Translations under genes and position numbers: made by a program | Part shown: positions 1 to 7,245 of the stretch, one piece after another | Numbering within the stretch: position 1 is the first letter of the stretch | Layout: the number at the start of each line of letters is the position of its first letter | Source: Cymbomonas tetramitiformis | Lineage: Eukaryota > Chlorophyta > Pyramimonadophyceae > Pyramimonadales > Pyramimonadaceae | Length of the DNA: 16,521 nt | NCBI GenBank assembly: GCA_001247695.2 | Contig: LGRX02025848.1 | Span: 1 to 16,521, forward strand | Reading direction: 5' to 3' | Notes under the pieces: generated by a model | What the model was told of the DNA's origin: nothing | Seen by the model: only the letters and a program-made list of their open reading frames with translations | Database searches by the model: none

Positions 1-227
1 TTTTAAAAATATGGATAACCTACAAAAGCGTCAGAAACTCGAGCAGGTTAGTCTTTTTTTTTCGTCTAAGAAGGGATAGCTCACGCGCGTACGTATTGCG
101 TGTGGACTGGGTGGGGAATTGCTCGCTCTTTGATTTGGTAAGTTTGTTTTCACGTTTTTTGAGAATCCTTGCTTTATGGTTTTGGGGCAGGGAAACACGA
201 TAAGGGGCCCACGCGGGGTTGCCCTGC

Positions 228-271
228 ATGGGCGCGCTGTACAGTGTGGGCCTGAAGGTACAGCGCTGGAG
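228..271 (+). other. Possible 5' exon ending at a GT donor
   Basis: An ATG at 228 opens a short frame (MGALYSVGLKVQRW) that runs to a donor-like site at 271/272 (GGAG|GTAAGG). Joining it to the acceptor at 527 gives a stop codon after only eight more codons, so as a protein-coding start it fails. It could be a non-coding or 5'UTR exon of a plus-strand transcript. Only the splice-site resemblance is seen; there is no homology. Confidence 0.15.
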
Positions 272-527
272 GTAAGGGGGTTAGATCCCTTGAGGTTCTA
301 GCGCTCGGGCGTGGCGCCCTCCTTGCGGCCTACAATCTAGGCTTGAAAGCCGTTAGCATATTTTTTATCTACATATGCCTTTGTTTGTTGCATAGCTTTC
401 ATTGAGGTACTTGAATGTATTTAGGTTATCCGCTCTAGGTTAATGTGTTCTTGATCGCGCATTACGTAAACCTTTCCCAAAAAAGTGCATGCACAAACTG
501 ATACTGTCTTTTTTTTTGTATTTTCAG

Positions 528-590
528 GGGGTTGCTCCGGCGCGAGGACTGATGAGCGTGGGTAGCACGCGCCCTGCAAGAGCGCTCGAG
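528..590 (+). other. Candidate internal exon between two intron-like stretches
   Basis: A long T tract ending in TTTTCAG (527) is a textbook 3' splice site. The following 63 bases are GC-rich and open in one frame (GVAPARGLMSV...), and end at GAG|GTATGC, a plausible donor. The next stretch, to about 640, is a pyrimidine-rich run ending CCCCCTCAG, again acceptor-like. I see no protein family. It may be an exon of a repeat-derived or non-coding transcript. Confidence 0.25.
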
Positions 591-712
591 GTATGCCTCT
601 CTTATTCCTTCTAAATTCTCCCTGCCCCTCACCCCCTCAGCGCCTAACCTTCACCCCCCCTCACTGTACGTATCGATTTGCGTGCGTTATTAGATAGTTT
701 CTCTGTTGACTG

Positions 713-744
713 GCGGACCACAGTTCTCTGATACTGTGGTCCGC
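713..744. repeat. Perfect 12-bp inverted repeat (hairpin)
   Basis: GCGGACCACAGT (713-724) is followed by an 8-base loop and its exact reverse complement (733-744). A second small palindrome (GAAACT/AGTTTC) lies just downstream at about 751-766. No tRNA or known RNA fold was recognised. It may be a small-RNA precursor, a recombination or transposon-end structure, or an RNA processing signal. Confidence 0.7.
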
Positions 745-798
745 GAGTCTTCGAAACTTTAGAGTTTCCGTTCGGGTGGCGGCGGCGGCCTTCCGTCA

Positions 799-871
799 CT
801 ATTTGCTGGCTAACCTCACAGCATCCATCACCGTCGCTATTTGCTGGCTAACCTCACAGCATCCATCACCG
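799..871. repeat. 38-bp minisatellite, two copies
   Basis: Units begin at 799 and 837 with the core TATTTGCTGGCTAACCTCAC and a CAGCATCCATCACCG tail. The period is exactly 38 bp. The same unit occurs four times at 1324-1472. Together the two arrays flank the first copy of the ~480-bp duplicated segment. Confidence 0.9.
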
Positions 872-1319
872 GATTTGTTGTCATCCATCATCGCTAGTGT
901 ACAACCCTCCCATGTACCCTATGCACCCATGTACCCTATGTGTGATTCGCAGGCGAGTCGTACAGCGGTGACAGTGCCCGCTGCTGCCGGAGCCGCTGGG
1001 AATCCAGCAGCTGCTGCCGGAGCAGCTGCTGCGGCAGTAGCTGGGGGTGTGAATCCCCAGTCCACGGAGAACCAGGCGCACCAAGACCCGGTAGGGCCCA
1101 GGCCTTCTTATTCCTCGCTTGCTTGCCCACCCTCCCCCTTGCTTTCAGGCCCGCGCCCACCCAAGATGCATGGCGGAGCGCACCTCTCCACCATCTGCCA
1201 TCCCCAGCATGCTGTGTTGTGGCGGGAAGAGCTTGGTCTGGAAGCTGAGGAAGTTAGGAGTGATACCCCTCGTGTGCCGCAGCACCACATCTAGAGCCAT
1301 AACTGCCTCAAACACGGGC
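838..1319. repeat. Copy 1 of a ~480-bp direct duplication (offset ~600 bp)
   Basis: This segment is nearly identical to 1439-1917. The differences I see are a 3-base indel (GCAGTAGCTGG versus GCAGCTGG) and a few single-base changes. Copy 1 ends abruptly at 1319, where the sequence runs into the 38-bp minisatellite, whereas copy 2 continues into further sequence. This suggests copy 1 arose by unequal exchange within the minisatellite. The segment includes a GCTGCTGCC-rich stretch (about 985-1040) and a pyrimidine-rich stretch ending CTTTCAG at about 1148. Confidence 0.9.
1184..1319 (-). pseudogene. Argonaute-like exon fragment, truncated copy
   Basis: Read on the minus strand this is the same exon-like frame as at 1782-1957, from the residues PVFEAVMALDVVLRH through TKLFPPQHS to MADGGE, ending at a possible GAG|GTGCGC donor. 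The upstream part present in copy 2 (KFRDAAIDNRM) is missing, replaced by minisatellite at 1320. It is therefore probably a broken duplicate. The Argonaute assignment rests on the pattern of the linker-1 region and is tentative. Confidence 0.35.
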
Positions 1320-1323
1320 GGTC

Positions 1324-1472
1324 CTATTTGCTGGCTAACCTCACAGCATCCATCGCCGTCGCTATTTGCTGGCTAACCTCACAGCATCCATCACTGTCGC
1401 TATTTGCTGGCTAACCTCACAGCATCCATCACCGTCGCTATTTGCTGGCTACCCTCACAGCATCCATCACCG
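1324..1472. repeat. 38-bp minisatellite, four copies
   Basis: Units start at 1324, 1362, 1400 and 1438, each with the core TATTTGCTGGCTAACCTCAC and differing by single bases (CATCGCCG, CATCACTG, ACCCTC variants). The array lies exactly between the two copies of the ~480-bp duplication, which suggests it mediated that duplication. Confidence 0.92.
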
Positions 1473-1917
1473 GATTTGTTGTCATCCATCATCGCTAGTG
1501 TACAACCCTCCCATGTACCCTATGCACCCATGTACCCTATGTGTGATTCGCAGGCGAGTCGTACAGCGGTGACAGTGCCCGCTGCTGCCGGAGCCGCTGG
1601 GAATCCAGCAGCTGCTGCCGGAGCAGCTGCTGCGGCAGCTGGGGGTGTGAATCCCCAGTCCACGGAGAACCAGGCGCACCAAGACCCGGTAGGGCCCAGG
1701 CCTTCTTATTCCTCGCTTGCTTGCCCACCCTCCCCCTTGCTTTCAGGCCCGAGCCCACCCAAGATGCATGGCGGAGCGCACCTCTCCACCATCTGCCATC
1801 CCCAGCATGCTGTGTTGTGGCGGGAAGAGCTTGGTCTGGAAGCTGAGGAAGTTAGGAGTGATACCCCTCGTGTGCCGCAGCACCACATCTAGAGCCATAA
1901 CTGCCTCAAACACGGGC
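1439..1917. repeat. Copy 2 of the ~480-bp direct duplication
   Basis: This segment is nearly identical to 838-1319. It keeps its natural right flank: sequence beyond 1917 continues the minus-strand open frame, so copy 2 is the better candidate for the original locus. Near-identity across almost 480 bp indicates a recent duplication or ongoing homogenisation. Confidence 0.9.
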
Positions 1918-1957
1918 ACCATCCGGTTGTCGATTGCCGCATCCCGGAACTTCACCC
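1782..1957 (-). CDS. Exon-like fragment resembling the Argonaute linker-1 region
   Basis: The minus strand has an open frame whose residues read KFRDAAIDNRMVPVFEA, then VMALDVVLRHTRG, then NFLSFQTKLFPPQHS and finally GMADGGE. The segment ALDVVLRH followed by an F-rich stretch and a glycine-rich G-G-E resembles the stretch after the Argonaute N domain (linker 1, often annotated DUF1785: aLDvvLR, then an sFF region, then a lGGGxE/W motif). The frame can end at 1782 with a phase-0 donor (GAG|GTGCGC), where Argonautes continue V-x-x-G; an acceptor-like AG lies at 1959-1958. No PAZ, MID or PIWI pieces were recognised elsewhere, so if real it is an isolated exon or relic. An alternative is chance similarity, since the plus strand is also open here with splice-like signals. 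Confidence 0.4.
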
Positions 1958-1977
1958 CTCACCTGAGTAGCGCTGCG

Positions 1978-2002
1978 AGCTGTGCAAAACTATTGCACAG
2001 CT
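1978..2002. repeat. 10-bp perfect hairpin
   Basis: AGCTGTGCAA (1978-1987) and its reverse complement TTGCACAGCT (1993-2002) are separated by five bases. The structure lies just upstream, on the minus strand, of the Argonaute-like exon. Function unknown. Confidence 0.6.
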
Positions 2003-2125
2003 GTCAGCACGCACTCCCTTCAACATGAACCCATTCACTCCCGTCGTATTTAGCCCACTCCCTCCCTTCATCACCCCCTTACTCACTCCCTTCATCATCC
2101 CCCAACTCCCTCCCTTCATCATGTG

Positions 2126-2226
2126 GTGTGGTGGACATTCATTCATCCGACTTGCAGCCAATGCTTGCGTGTGTTACCCACAGGCATGTCTTCTGGCTCG
2201 TCGCTCGTTTCCCCTCATCCCCTCAT
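2126..2226. repeat. Founder-like single copy of the 100-bp 'C' unit
   Basis: This is one copy of the unit that is tandemly repeated at 2835-3140 and 3916-4400 (GTGGACATTCATTCATCCGA ... CACAGGCATGTCTTCTGGCT). Unlike the internal copies it ends in TTTCCCCTCATCCCCTCATA. The very last C unit near 4400 ends in the same tail. The array is therefore bounded by the same unit variant on both sides. Non-coding. Confidence 0.85.
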
Positions 2227-2825
2227 ACTGGTGCACAAAGCTCATGGGCGGGACAAAGTGTCGTGGGAGGGAGAGAGGGTGGATATGGTGGGGTGGATAC
2301 GGTTGTGTGGTGCCCACATGATTGAGCCAATTCTGCACCCCTTGGTTCGCGCCATACTCGTGCAGAATGCTCATGGGCGGGACAAAGTGTCGTGGGAGGG
2401 AGAGGGTGGATATGGTGGGGTGGACAAGGTTGGGTGGTGCCCACAGGTTTGAGCCAATTCTGCACCCCTTGGTTCGCGCCATACTCGTGCAGAATGCTCA
2501 TGGGCGGGACAAAGTGTCGTGGGAGGGAGAGGGTGGATATGGTGGGGTGGACAAGGTTGGGTGGTGCCCACAGGTTTGAGCCAATTCTGCACCCCTTGGT
2601 TCGCGCCATACTGGTGCAGAAAGCTCCCGGGCGGGACGGGCAACGAGTGGAAGAGGGAACTGGAGGGTGGATAGATAGGTTCCGGTGGTGCCCACAGGTT
2701 TGAGCCAATTCTGCACCCCTTGGTTCGCGCCATACTCGTGCAGAATGCTCCCGGGCGGGACGGGCAACGAGTGGAAGAGGGGACTGGAGGGTGGATAGAT
2801 AGGTTCCGGTGGTGCCCACATGATT
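2200..2825. repeat. Block 1 of 127/124-bp satellite units (partial A, A, A, B, B)
   Basis: The landmark GAGCCAATTCTG starts at 2324, 2451, 2578, 2702 and 2826. Two unit types alternate: A (127 bp, with GGGCGGGACAAAGTGTCGTG) and B (124 bp, with CCGGGCGGGACGGGCAACGA). A partial A-like unit precedes 2324. Both lengths are 1 modulo 3, and the units carry very few stop codons on either strand, so long reading frames appear in several frames. These are consequences of the repeat, not genes. Confidence 0.93.
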
Positions 2826-3140
2826 GAGCCAATTCTGTGGTGTGGTGGACATTAATTCATCCGACTTGCAGCCAATGCTTGCGTGTGTTACCCACAGGCA
2901 TGTCTTCTGGCTCGTCGCTCTCCCCACCCTTCATCATGGGTGCGGTGGACATTCATTCATCCGACTTGCAGCCAATCCTTGCGTGTGTTACCCACAGGCA
3001 TGTCTTCTGGCTCGTCGCTCTCCCCACCCTTCATCATGGGTGCGGTGGACATTCATTCATCCGACTTGCAGCCAATGCTTGCGTGTGTTACCCACAGGCA
3101 TGTCTTCTGGCTCGTCGCTCTCCCCACCCTTCATCATGGG
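2826..3140. repeat. 100-bp satellite 'C', three tandem copies (block 1)
   Basis: The copies have an exact 100-bp period (for example GCGGTGGAC at 2942 and 3042). Single-base variants distinguish them (CATTAATTC in the first, CAATCCTTG in the second). The block directly follows the B units; the junction is ACATGATTGAGCCAATTCTG. A non-coding tandem array. Confidence 0.93.
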
Positions 3141-3270
3141 TTGCGAACACACGAGTTGCGTGCTATTGGCTGGTATGCAGGAATTCATGCACGCGTTGTT
3201 GTGCGGCGGGGTTGTTAAGAAGTTTGCGTACATGCTTCGGAACAAGCTTGAGAAGGACCGTAAACCGATG
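3141..3270 (+). other. Unique island inside the satellite, exon-like
   Basis: About 130 bp without repeat similarity separates the two satellite blocks. One plus frame is open throughout and protein-like in composition: GCEHTSCVLLAGMQEFMH, then ALLCGGVVKKFAYML, then RNKLEKDRKPMT. It looks like an amphipathic helical segment and ends at an ACAG|GTTTGA junction that could act as a donor. I do not recognise a family. It may be a captured exon that was carried along when the array duplicated, or unrelated spacer DNA. Confidence 0.3.
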
Positions 3271-3904
3271 ACAGGTTTGAGCCAATTCTGCACCCCTTGG
3301 TTCGCGCCATACTCGTGCAGAATGCTCATGGGCGGGACAAAGTGTCGTGGGAGGGAGAGGGTGGATATGGTGGGGTGGACAAGGTTGGGTGGTGCCCACA
3401 GGTTTGAGCCAATTCTGCACCCCTTGGTTCGCGCCATACTGGTGCAGAAAGCTCCCGGGCGGGACGGGCAACGAGTGGAAGAGGGAACTGGAGGGTGGAT
3501 ATATAGGTTCCGGTGGTGCCCACAGGTTTGAGCCAATTCTGCACCCCTTGGTTCGCGCCATACTCGTGCAGAATGCTCATGGGCGGGACAAAGTGTCGTG
3601 GGAGGGAGAGGGTGGATATGGTGGGGTGGACAAGGTTGGGTGGTGCCCACAGGTTTGAGCCAATTCTGCACCCCTTGGTTCGCGCCATACTGGTGCAGAA
3701 AGCTCCCGGGCGGGACGGGCAACGAGTGGAAGAGGGGACTGGAGGGTGGATAGATAGGTTCCGGTGGTGCCCACAGGTTTGAGCCAATTCTGCACCCCTT
3801 GGTTCGCGCCATACTGGTGCAGAAAGCTCCCGGGCGGGACGGGCAACGAGTGGAAGAGGGGACTGGAGGGTGGATAGATAGGTTCCGGTGGTGCCCACAT
3901 GATT
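3271..3904. repeat. Block 2 of 127/124-bp satellite units (A, B, A, B, B)
   Basis: GAGCCAATTCTG starts at 3279, 3406, 3530, 3657, 3781 and 3905, which gives unit lengths 127, 124, 127, 124 and 124 bp. The A and B units are nearly identical to those at 2324-2825, but the order differs. Together with the following C array this is a second, longer version of block 1, so a higher-order unit of about 1 kb was duplicated. Confidence 0.93.
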
Positions 3905-4400
3905 GAGCCAATTCTGTGGTGTGGTGGACATTCATTCATCCGACTTGCAGCCAATGCTTGCGTGTGTTACCCACAGGCATGTCTTCTGGCTCGTCGCTCT
4001 CCCCACCCTTCATCATGGGTGCGGTGGACATTCATTCATCCGACTTGCAGCCAATCCTTGCGTGTGTTACCCACAGGCATGTCTTCTGGCTCGTCGCTCT
4101 CCCCACCCTTCATCATGGGTGCGGTGGACATTCATTCATCCGACTTGCAGCCAATGCTTGCGTGTGTTACCCACAGGCATGTCTTCTGGCTCGTCGCTCT
4201 CCCCACCCTTCATCATGGGTGCGGTGGACATTCATTCATCCGACTTGCAGCCAATGCTTGCGTGTGTTACCCACAGGCATGTCTTCTGGCTCGTCGCTCT
4301 CCCCACCCTTCATCATGGGTGCGGTGGACATTCATTCATCCGACTTGCAGCCAATGCTTGCGTGTGTTACCCACAGGCATGTCTTCTGGCTCGTCAATCA
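3905..4400. repeat. 100-bp satellite 'C', five tandem copies (block 2)
   Basis: Copies begin near 3920, 4020, 4120, 4220 and 4320 with an exact 100-bp period. The second copy has the CAATCCTTG variant seen in the second copy of block 1, which supports a block-level duplication followed by expansion. The last copy ends in ATTTCCCCTCATCCCCTCAT, the same tail as the single copy at 2126-2226. Confidence 0.93.
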
Positions 4401-4603
4401 TTTCCCCTCATCCCCTCATAGCTGCGTCTCATTCCTCATGCTTGCCCATCACCCCCTCTTCCGTCCGGGGGTCCGTTGTCCGACTGTTTCTCACCGTATA
4501 TTTGGTGTTCTCTGTGCCGTAGCTTGCACACCCAAACCCACAAGCAAATCCAAATTCCTCAAGATCAGCTAGGCGCCGATTTGCACACCGCCAGCGAAAG
4601 GCG
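4401..4603 (+). promoter_or_regulatory. Upstream and 5' leader region of the kinase gene
   Basis: This 200-bp stretch lies between the end of the satellite and the kinase ATG. It is pyrimidine-rich at first, then CACAC/CAAAC-rich. No clear TATA box was found. The satellite therefore ends only about 200 bp upstream of the start codon, so the kinase promoter must be short or overlap the repeats. Confidence 0.3.
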
Positions 4604-5722
4604 ATGCTTTCCCAGGCGGCAGCGCAAGATATTCATGCCGCACCCCACCACCACCTCAACACACCTCTGCAGTTTCCTGGTTTCCATCACGACCTATCGG
4701 TGGAATCCCTTTCAAAACGGTTTCTGAGTGGAGATCCGGATGCATGCCTCAGCAATCTTGACAAAATTGCTAAACAGTGTGGAGTGCCAAGAGTCTCACG
4801 CCAGCAAGTAGTCACGTACCGCGCTCCTCAGGACAGCCAAGCTACAGGACAAGGCTCCTACGGAAGCGTCCTTCTACACTGCACCCTTGACAAAACCGAG
4901 AGGGCCGTTCTGAAGGACTTCACCAACCCTGCCCTCCACCGTCGCCTGCGGCACTGTGCGGTGGAGTTGTATATGAACACCGTGGCCCATTTCGCGGCTC
5001 CCACAACCGTCGTTCCCTGTTTAGGATACGGAGCCCAAATTTGTCCTGATCACTCCGCGTTCCTCGTCATGAAATATGGCGGGGAGACCCTCGCCGATTT
5101 CCTTACTTCCCGCGGATCAGGCATACCAATCCAGGCGATGCGCCATCTGGTCATCGATTTGTTTCGCGGCATTTCAGACCTCCATGCCGCGGGAATCGTG
5201 CACGGGGACCTGAAAGGTAACAACGTGCTTGTGCAAGAAAATCTGCCCGATGTTGGTGGACACAGTCTCAAACTCATAGACTTTGGGTTGGCCCGTTTCC
5301 ACCGCACCGATTCAATGGCACCGCTTCCCCCAGTAAGCTTGCCTTCCGCAACATGGCAGCCCTCTCATACAGCTCCAGAGTCATCATTTGCAAACAAAAC
5401 CACTCACAGCGACATCTGGGCGTGTGGCGGGCTCGCTATGCAAATACTCATGGCCAGTCGCCTTTCCTGGAAGGACATGCTGCAGTTGGCTAACAGCCAG
5501 CTTGACAACAACAGAAAATTTTCGCCTTGGAAAGAAGATAGTACAGTTTCCAAACAGCTCACCATGCTCGTGAATTCGTGTTTCGACTTCAATCCTGCAA
5601 AAAGACCGGCTGCCTCCAAGTTACACTCAACGTTCAGCGCCTCTCGGATACAAAAGTGTTCTGTGGGGAAAGGAGTCGATCCCCACGAGCGTTTAGTCCC
5701 TGGACATTTTAACCCTCTGTAA
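4604..5722 (+). CDS. Protein kinase, intact catalytic domain, intronless
   Basis: A 372-residue protein with all main kinase motifs. These are the glycine loop GQGSYGSV (82-89), the ATP-binding Lys in AVLKDF (K104), the helix-C Glu (E121), the catalytic loop HGDLKGNN (200-207, with D202, K204 and N207), the DFG motif (226-228), the APE motif (257-259), DIWACGG (D270) and the late Arg in NPAKRP (R334). It should therefore phosphorylate Ser/Thr (or possibly Tyr) residues. HGD replaces HRD, so it is a 'non-RD' kinase not expected to need classical activation-loop phosphorylation. Residues 1-75 are a His/Gln-containing extension with no recognised domain. No signal peptide or membrane segment is evident, which suggests a soluble protein. 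The start is the first ATG of the open frame, and the length fits a domain plus a short tail. The family within the kinome is unresolved (TKL-like features). There are no introns. Confidence 0.9.
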   Translation: MLSQAAAQDIHAAPHHHLNTPLQFPGFHHDLSVESLSKRFLSGDPDACLSNLDKIAKQCGVPRVSRQQVVTYRAPQDSQATGQGSYGSVLLHCTLDKTERAVLKDFTNPALHRRLRHCAVELYMNTVAHFAAPTTVVPCLGYGAQICPDHSAFLVMKYGGETLADFLTSRGSGIPIQAMRHLVIDLFRGISDLHAAGIVHGDLKGNNVLVQENLPDVGGHSLKLIDFGLARFHRTDSMAPLPPVSLPSATWQPSHTAPESSFANKTTHSDIWACGGLAMQILMASRLSWKDMLQLANSQLDNNRKFSPWKEDSTVSKQLTMLVNSCFDFNPAKRPAASKLHSTFSASRIQKCSVGKGVDPHERLVPGHFNPL

Positions 5723-5870
5723 ATAATAATCAGTGTGTGTAGCGCGGTAGTTTGTAATAATAAGTGTCCCTGTATACAATATATTACCGTCTGGCCGAAA
5801 GTCTTGGTTGTGGTAATGCCCGTGTTGTGAGCAACTGTTGATTAAAGTGTGGTCATAGTCACTCTGTGCA
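5723..5870 (+). other. Intergenic region downstream of the kinase
   Basis: AT-rich sequence with two AATAATAA clusters (about 5723-5731 and 5756-5763) and TATACAATATATTA. These may serve as polyadenylation-efficiency elements; no perfect AATAAA is present. No reading frame is supportable here. Confidence 0.3.
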
Positions 5871-7245
5871 ATGTTCTGCGTGGTGCGTGTTCTCGTATTT
5901 GGTACAGATAACCCATAGCCGATAACCTTACTGGTTACACAACTTGGGTTCTGCTGGTCAGGTGAATGTCGTGCGAAGCTCGTTCATCCCGGCTCAACCT
6001 GATTGGGTCTGCCCTGATGACAGCCTTGCCGCGCTCAAGGAGAAGGTGGTCTACCGAAAGCTGATGCCTACCTTCCGATACCATGTCGGGTTTGTCTGTC
6101 CGGGCATTCCGGAGGGTCTGCATGTCCTAGACTTGAACACCGTCCGGACAATCTGCCTACTGGAAGCACTGTGGCAGGCGAAGACCGCCAAGGAGGGCCT
6201 GCCCGGGGACCGTCCTTCGAAAGAGGCTGCAATGCAGTTCCTCATTGATAACGACACCCACCTCCGCAAGCATGATCACCACCAACAGCGGGTGCTGGAT
6301 GAGGCTTTCGCCGGTCACAGCCTGGTATCCGTGTTAGAAGTCGATTGTAGAAGGGACGATTTCAGCGCCCCGCATCACTTCTACGCATGGTTCGTGGTTC
6401 CAGCCAAGCGGGTCTGGCTCTTTCCAGTACTGTCATTTCCGTTGCGCCACCACCGTGGAACTGTGTATGCCGTAAAGGACTGCGATCTATCGCGTGGCCG
6501 TACTCCCAAATGCGGGTCACGTCCGGTTCCACACCAGCACCCCGGGTATCAAATGTTGCATATCCAGGGCGTTTCTTCCAGCAGTGGCAACGCAGATCCC
6601 CGTTGCCTGTCAGTGCTCGTCCTGGATGCTCAGGCTGCGCATGGCGCGGACTTCAAACCAGAACACCGACAAACGATTCAGAAAGTTTTGACTGCCTGTC
6701 GCCATGCCAACATCCCTATCAATTGGACACAGTGGTATCGGCCATGGCAAACGCAGGCCGCCACAGATGCATTTTTTGATGATGGAAGAGGATACTTGAC
6801 CTCTTCAGCCGGTGTCGCTCACACCGGAATTCCGCCAGAGTCCGACGATTTTCTGACAGACCTTGGGCCACATTCAGCTGACGAACTACGGAACCACGCC
6901 TTTCTGTGTGGGAACATGAATGCGTTCGACTCGGAAAACATATCCATGTCTCACGAGTCCTGCTATAGAAACGTGCGAGATGCGGTGTCTTCTCAACACC
7001 CAACACCATCAGCAATTGTTATCATGGGGGCGTATGTCTCACAGTGTGTGCTGCACACGACCCTTGCGGCGGTGCAATTGGGATACAGTGTTATCATCGT
7101 GGAAGACGCATGTGTGTCATATAGGACCCTGCACAACATTGAGCCGAGTAACTTGGCTGCCACGCTAGACGGACACATGGATCTCCTGCATCGGTGTGCA
7201 GTGGTGTTAGATTCTGCCGACTTCATTAAGAACATCTCGGTATAG
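5871..7245 (+). CDS. Isochorismatase-like hydrolase domain protein with a novel N-terminal half
   Basis: Residue numbers count from codon 1 at 5944. The C-terminal ~210 residues have the cysteine-hydrolase fold seen in isochorismatases and nicotinamidases: LVLDAQ with the nucleophile-pair Asp (D228), a NIPINWTQW strand (256-264), NAF (326-328), then GAYVSQCVLHTT with the catalytic-position Cys (C368), and AVQLGYSVIIVEDAC (376-390). The usual Lys six residues before the F of the S/N-A-F motif is not present (Cys322 there), so activity is doubtful. Residues ~7-215 are unknown, with Cys/His pairs (SAPHHFYAWF). The frame lacks an ATG before 6064. I prefer a small first exon 5871-5894 (MFCVVRVL), an intron 5895-5961 (GTATTT...GGTCAG) and a second exon from 5962 in phase 0. 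The alternative start is the ATG at 6064. The stop is at 7243-7245. It lies downstream of the kinase on the same strand. Confidence 0.75.
5895..5961 (+). other. Predicted 67-nt intron at the 5' end of the isochorismatase-like gene
   Basis: The intron starts GTATTT and ends TTCTGCTGGTCAG. It contains in-frame stops, and its removal joins an ATG-initiated frame (5871) to the long open frame at 5962 in the same phase. A CTTAC-like branch point lies about 30 nt before the acceptor. Based on signals only. Confidence 0.35.

Noticed and set aside
20..229. 69-codon minus-strand frame at the left edge
   Set aside because: Lys/Arg-rich, no motif, and it overlaps T-rich sequence with splice-like signals on the other strand.
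776..1892. Two Ala/Pro-rich plus-strand frames (776-1294 and 1404-1892)
   Set aside because: They begin at the edge of or within the 38-bp minisatellite, pass through pyrimidine-rich intron-like sequence, and owe their alanine runs to GCTGCTGCC repeats. The minus-strand reading is more protein-like.
2223..3935. Long minus-strand reading frames (up to about 290 codons) across the 124/127-bp units
   Set aside because: The repeated peptide blocks cycle through all three frames, other frames on both strands are equally open, and the units vary as DNA satellites do. I see no domain.
2824..4572. Plus-strand frames of 140-235 codons across the 100-bp units
   Set aside because: They are the same 100-bp unit read in rotating frames (100 is 1 modulo 3); all three frames are open, so there is no evidence of coding.
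5050..5619. Frames antisense to the kinase
   Set aside because: Shadow frames of a well-supported gene; no independent features.
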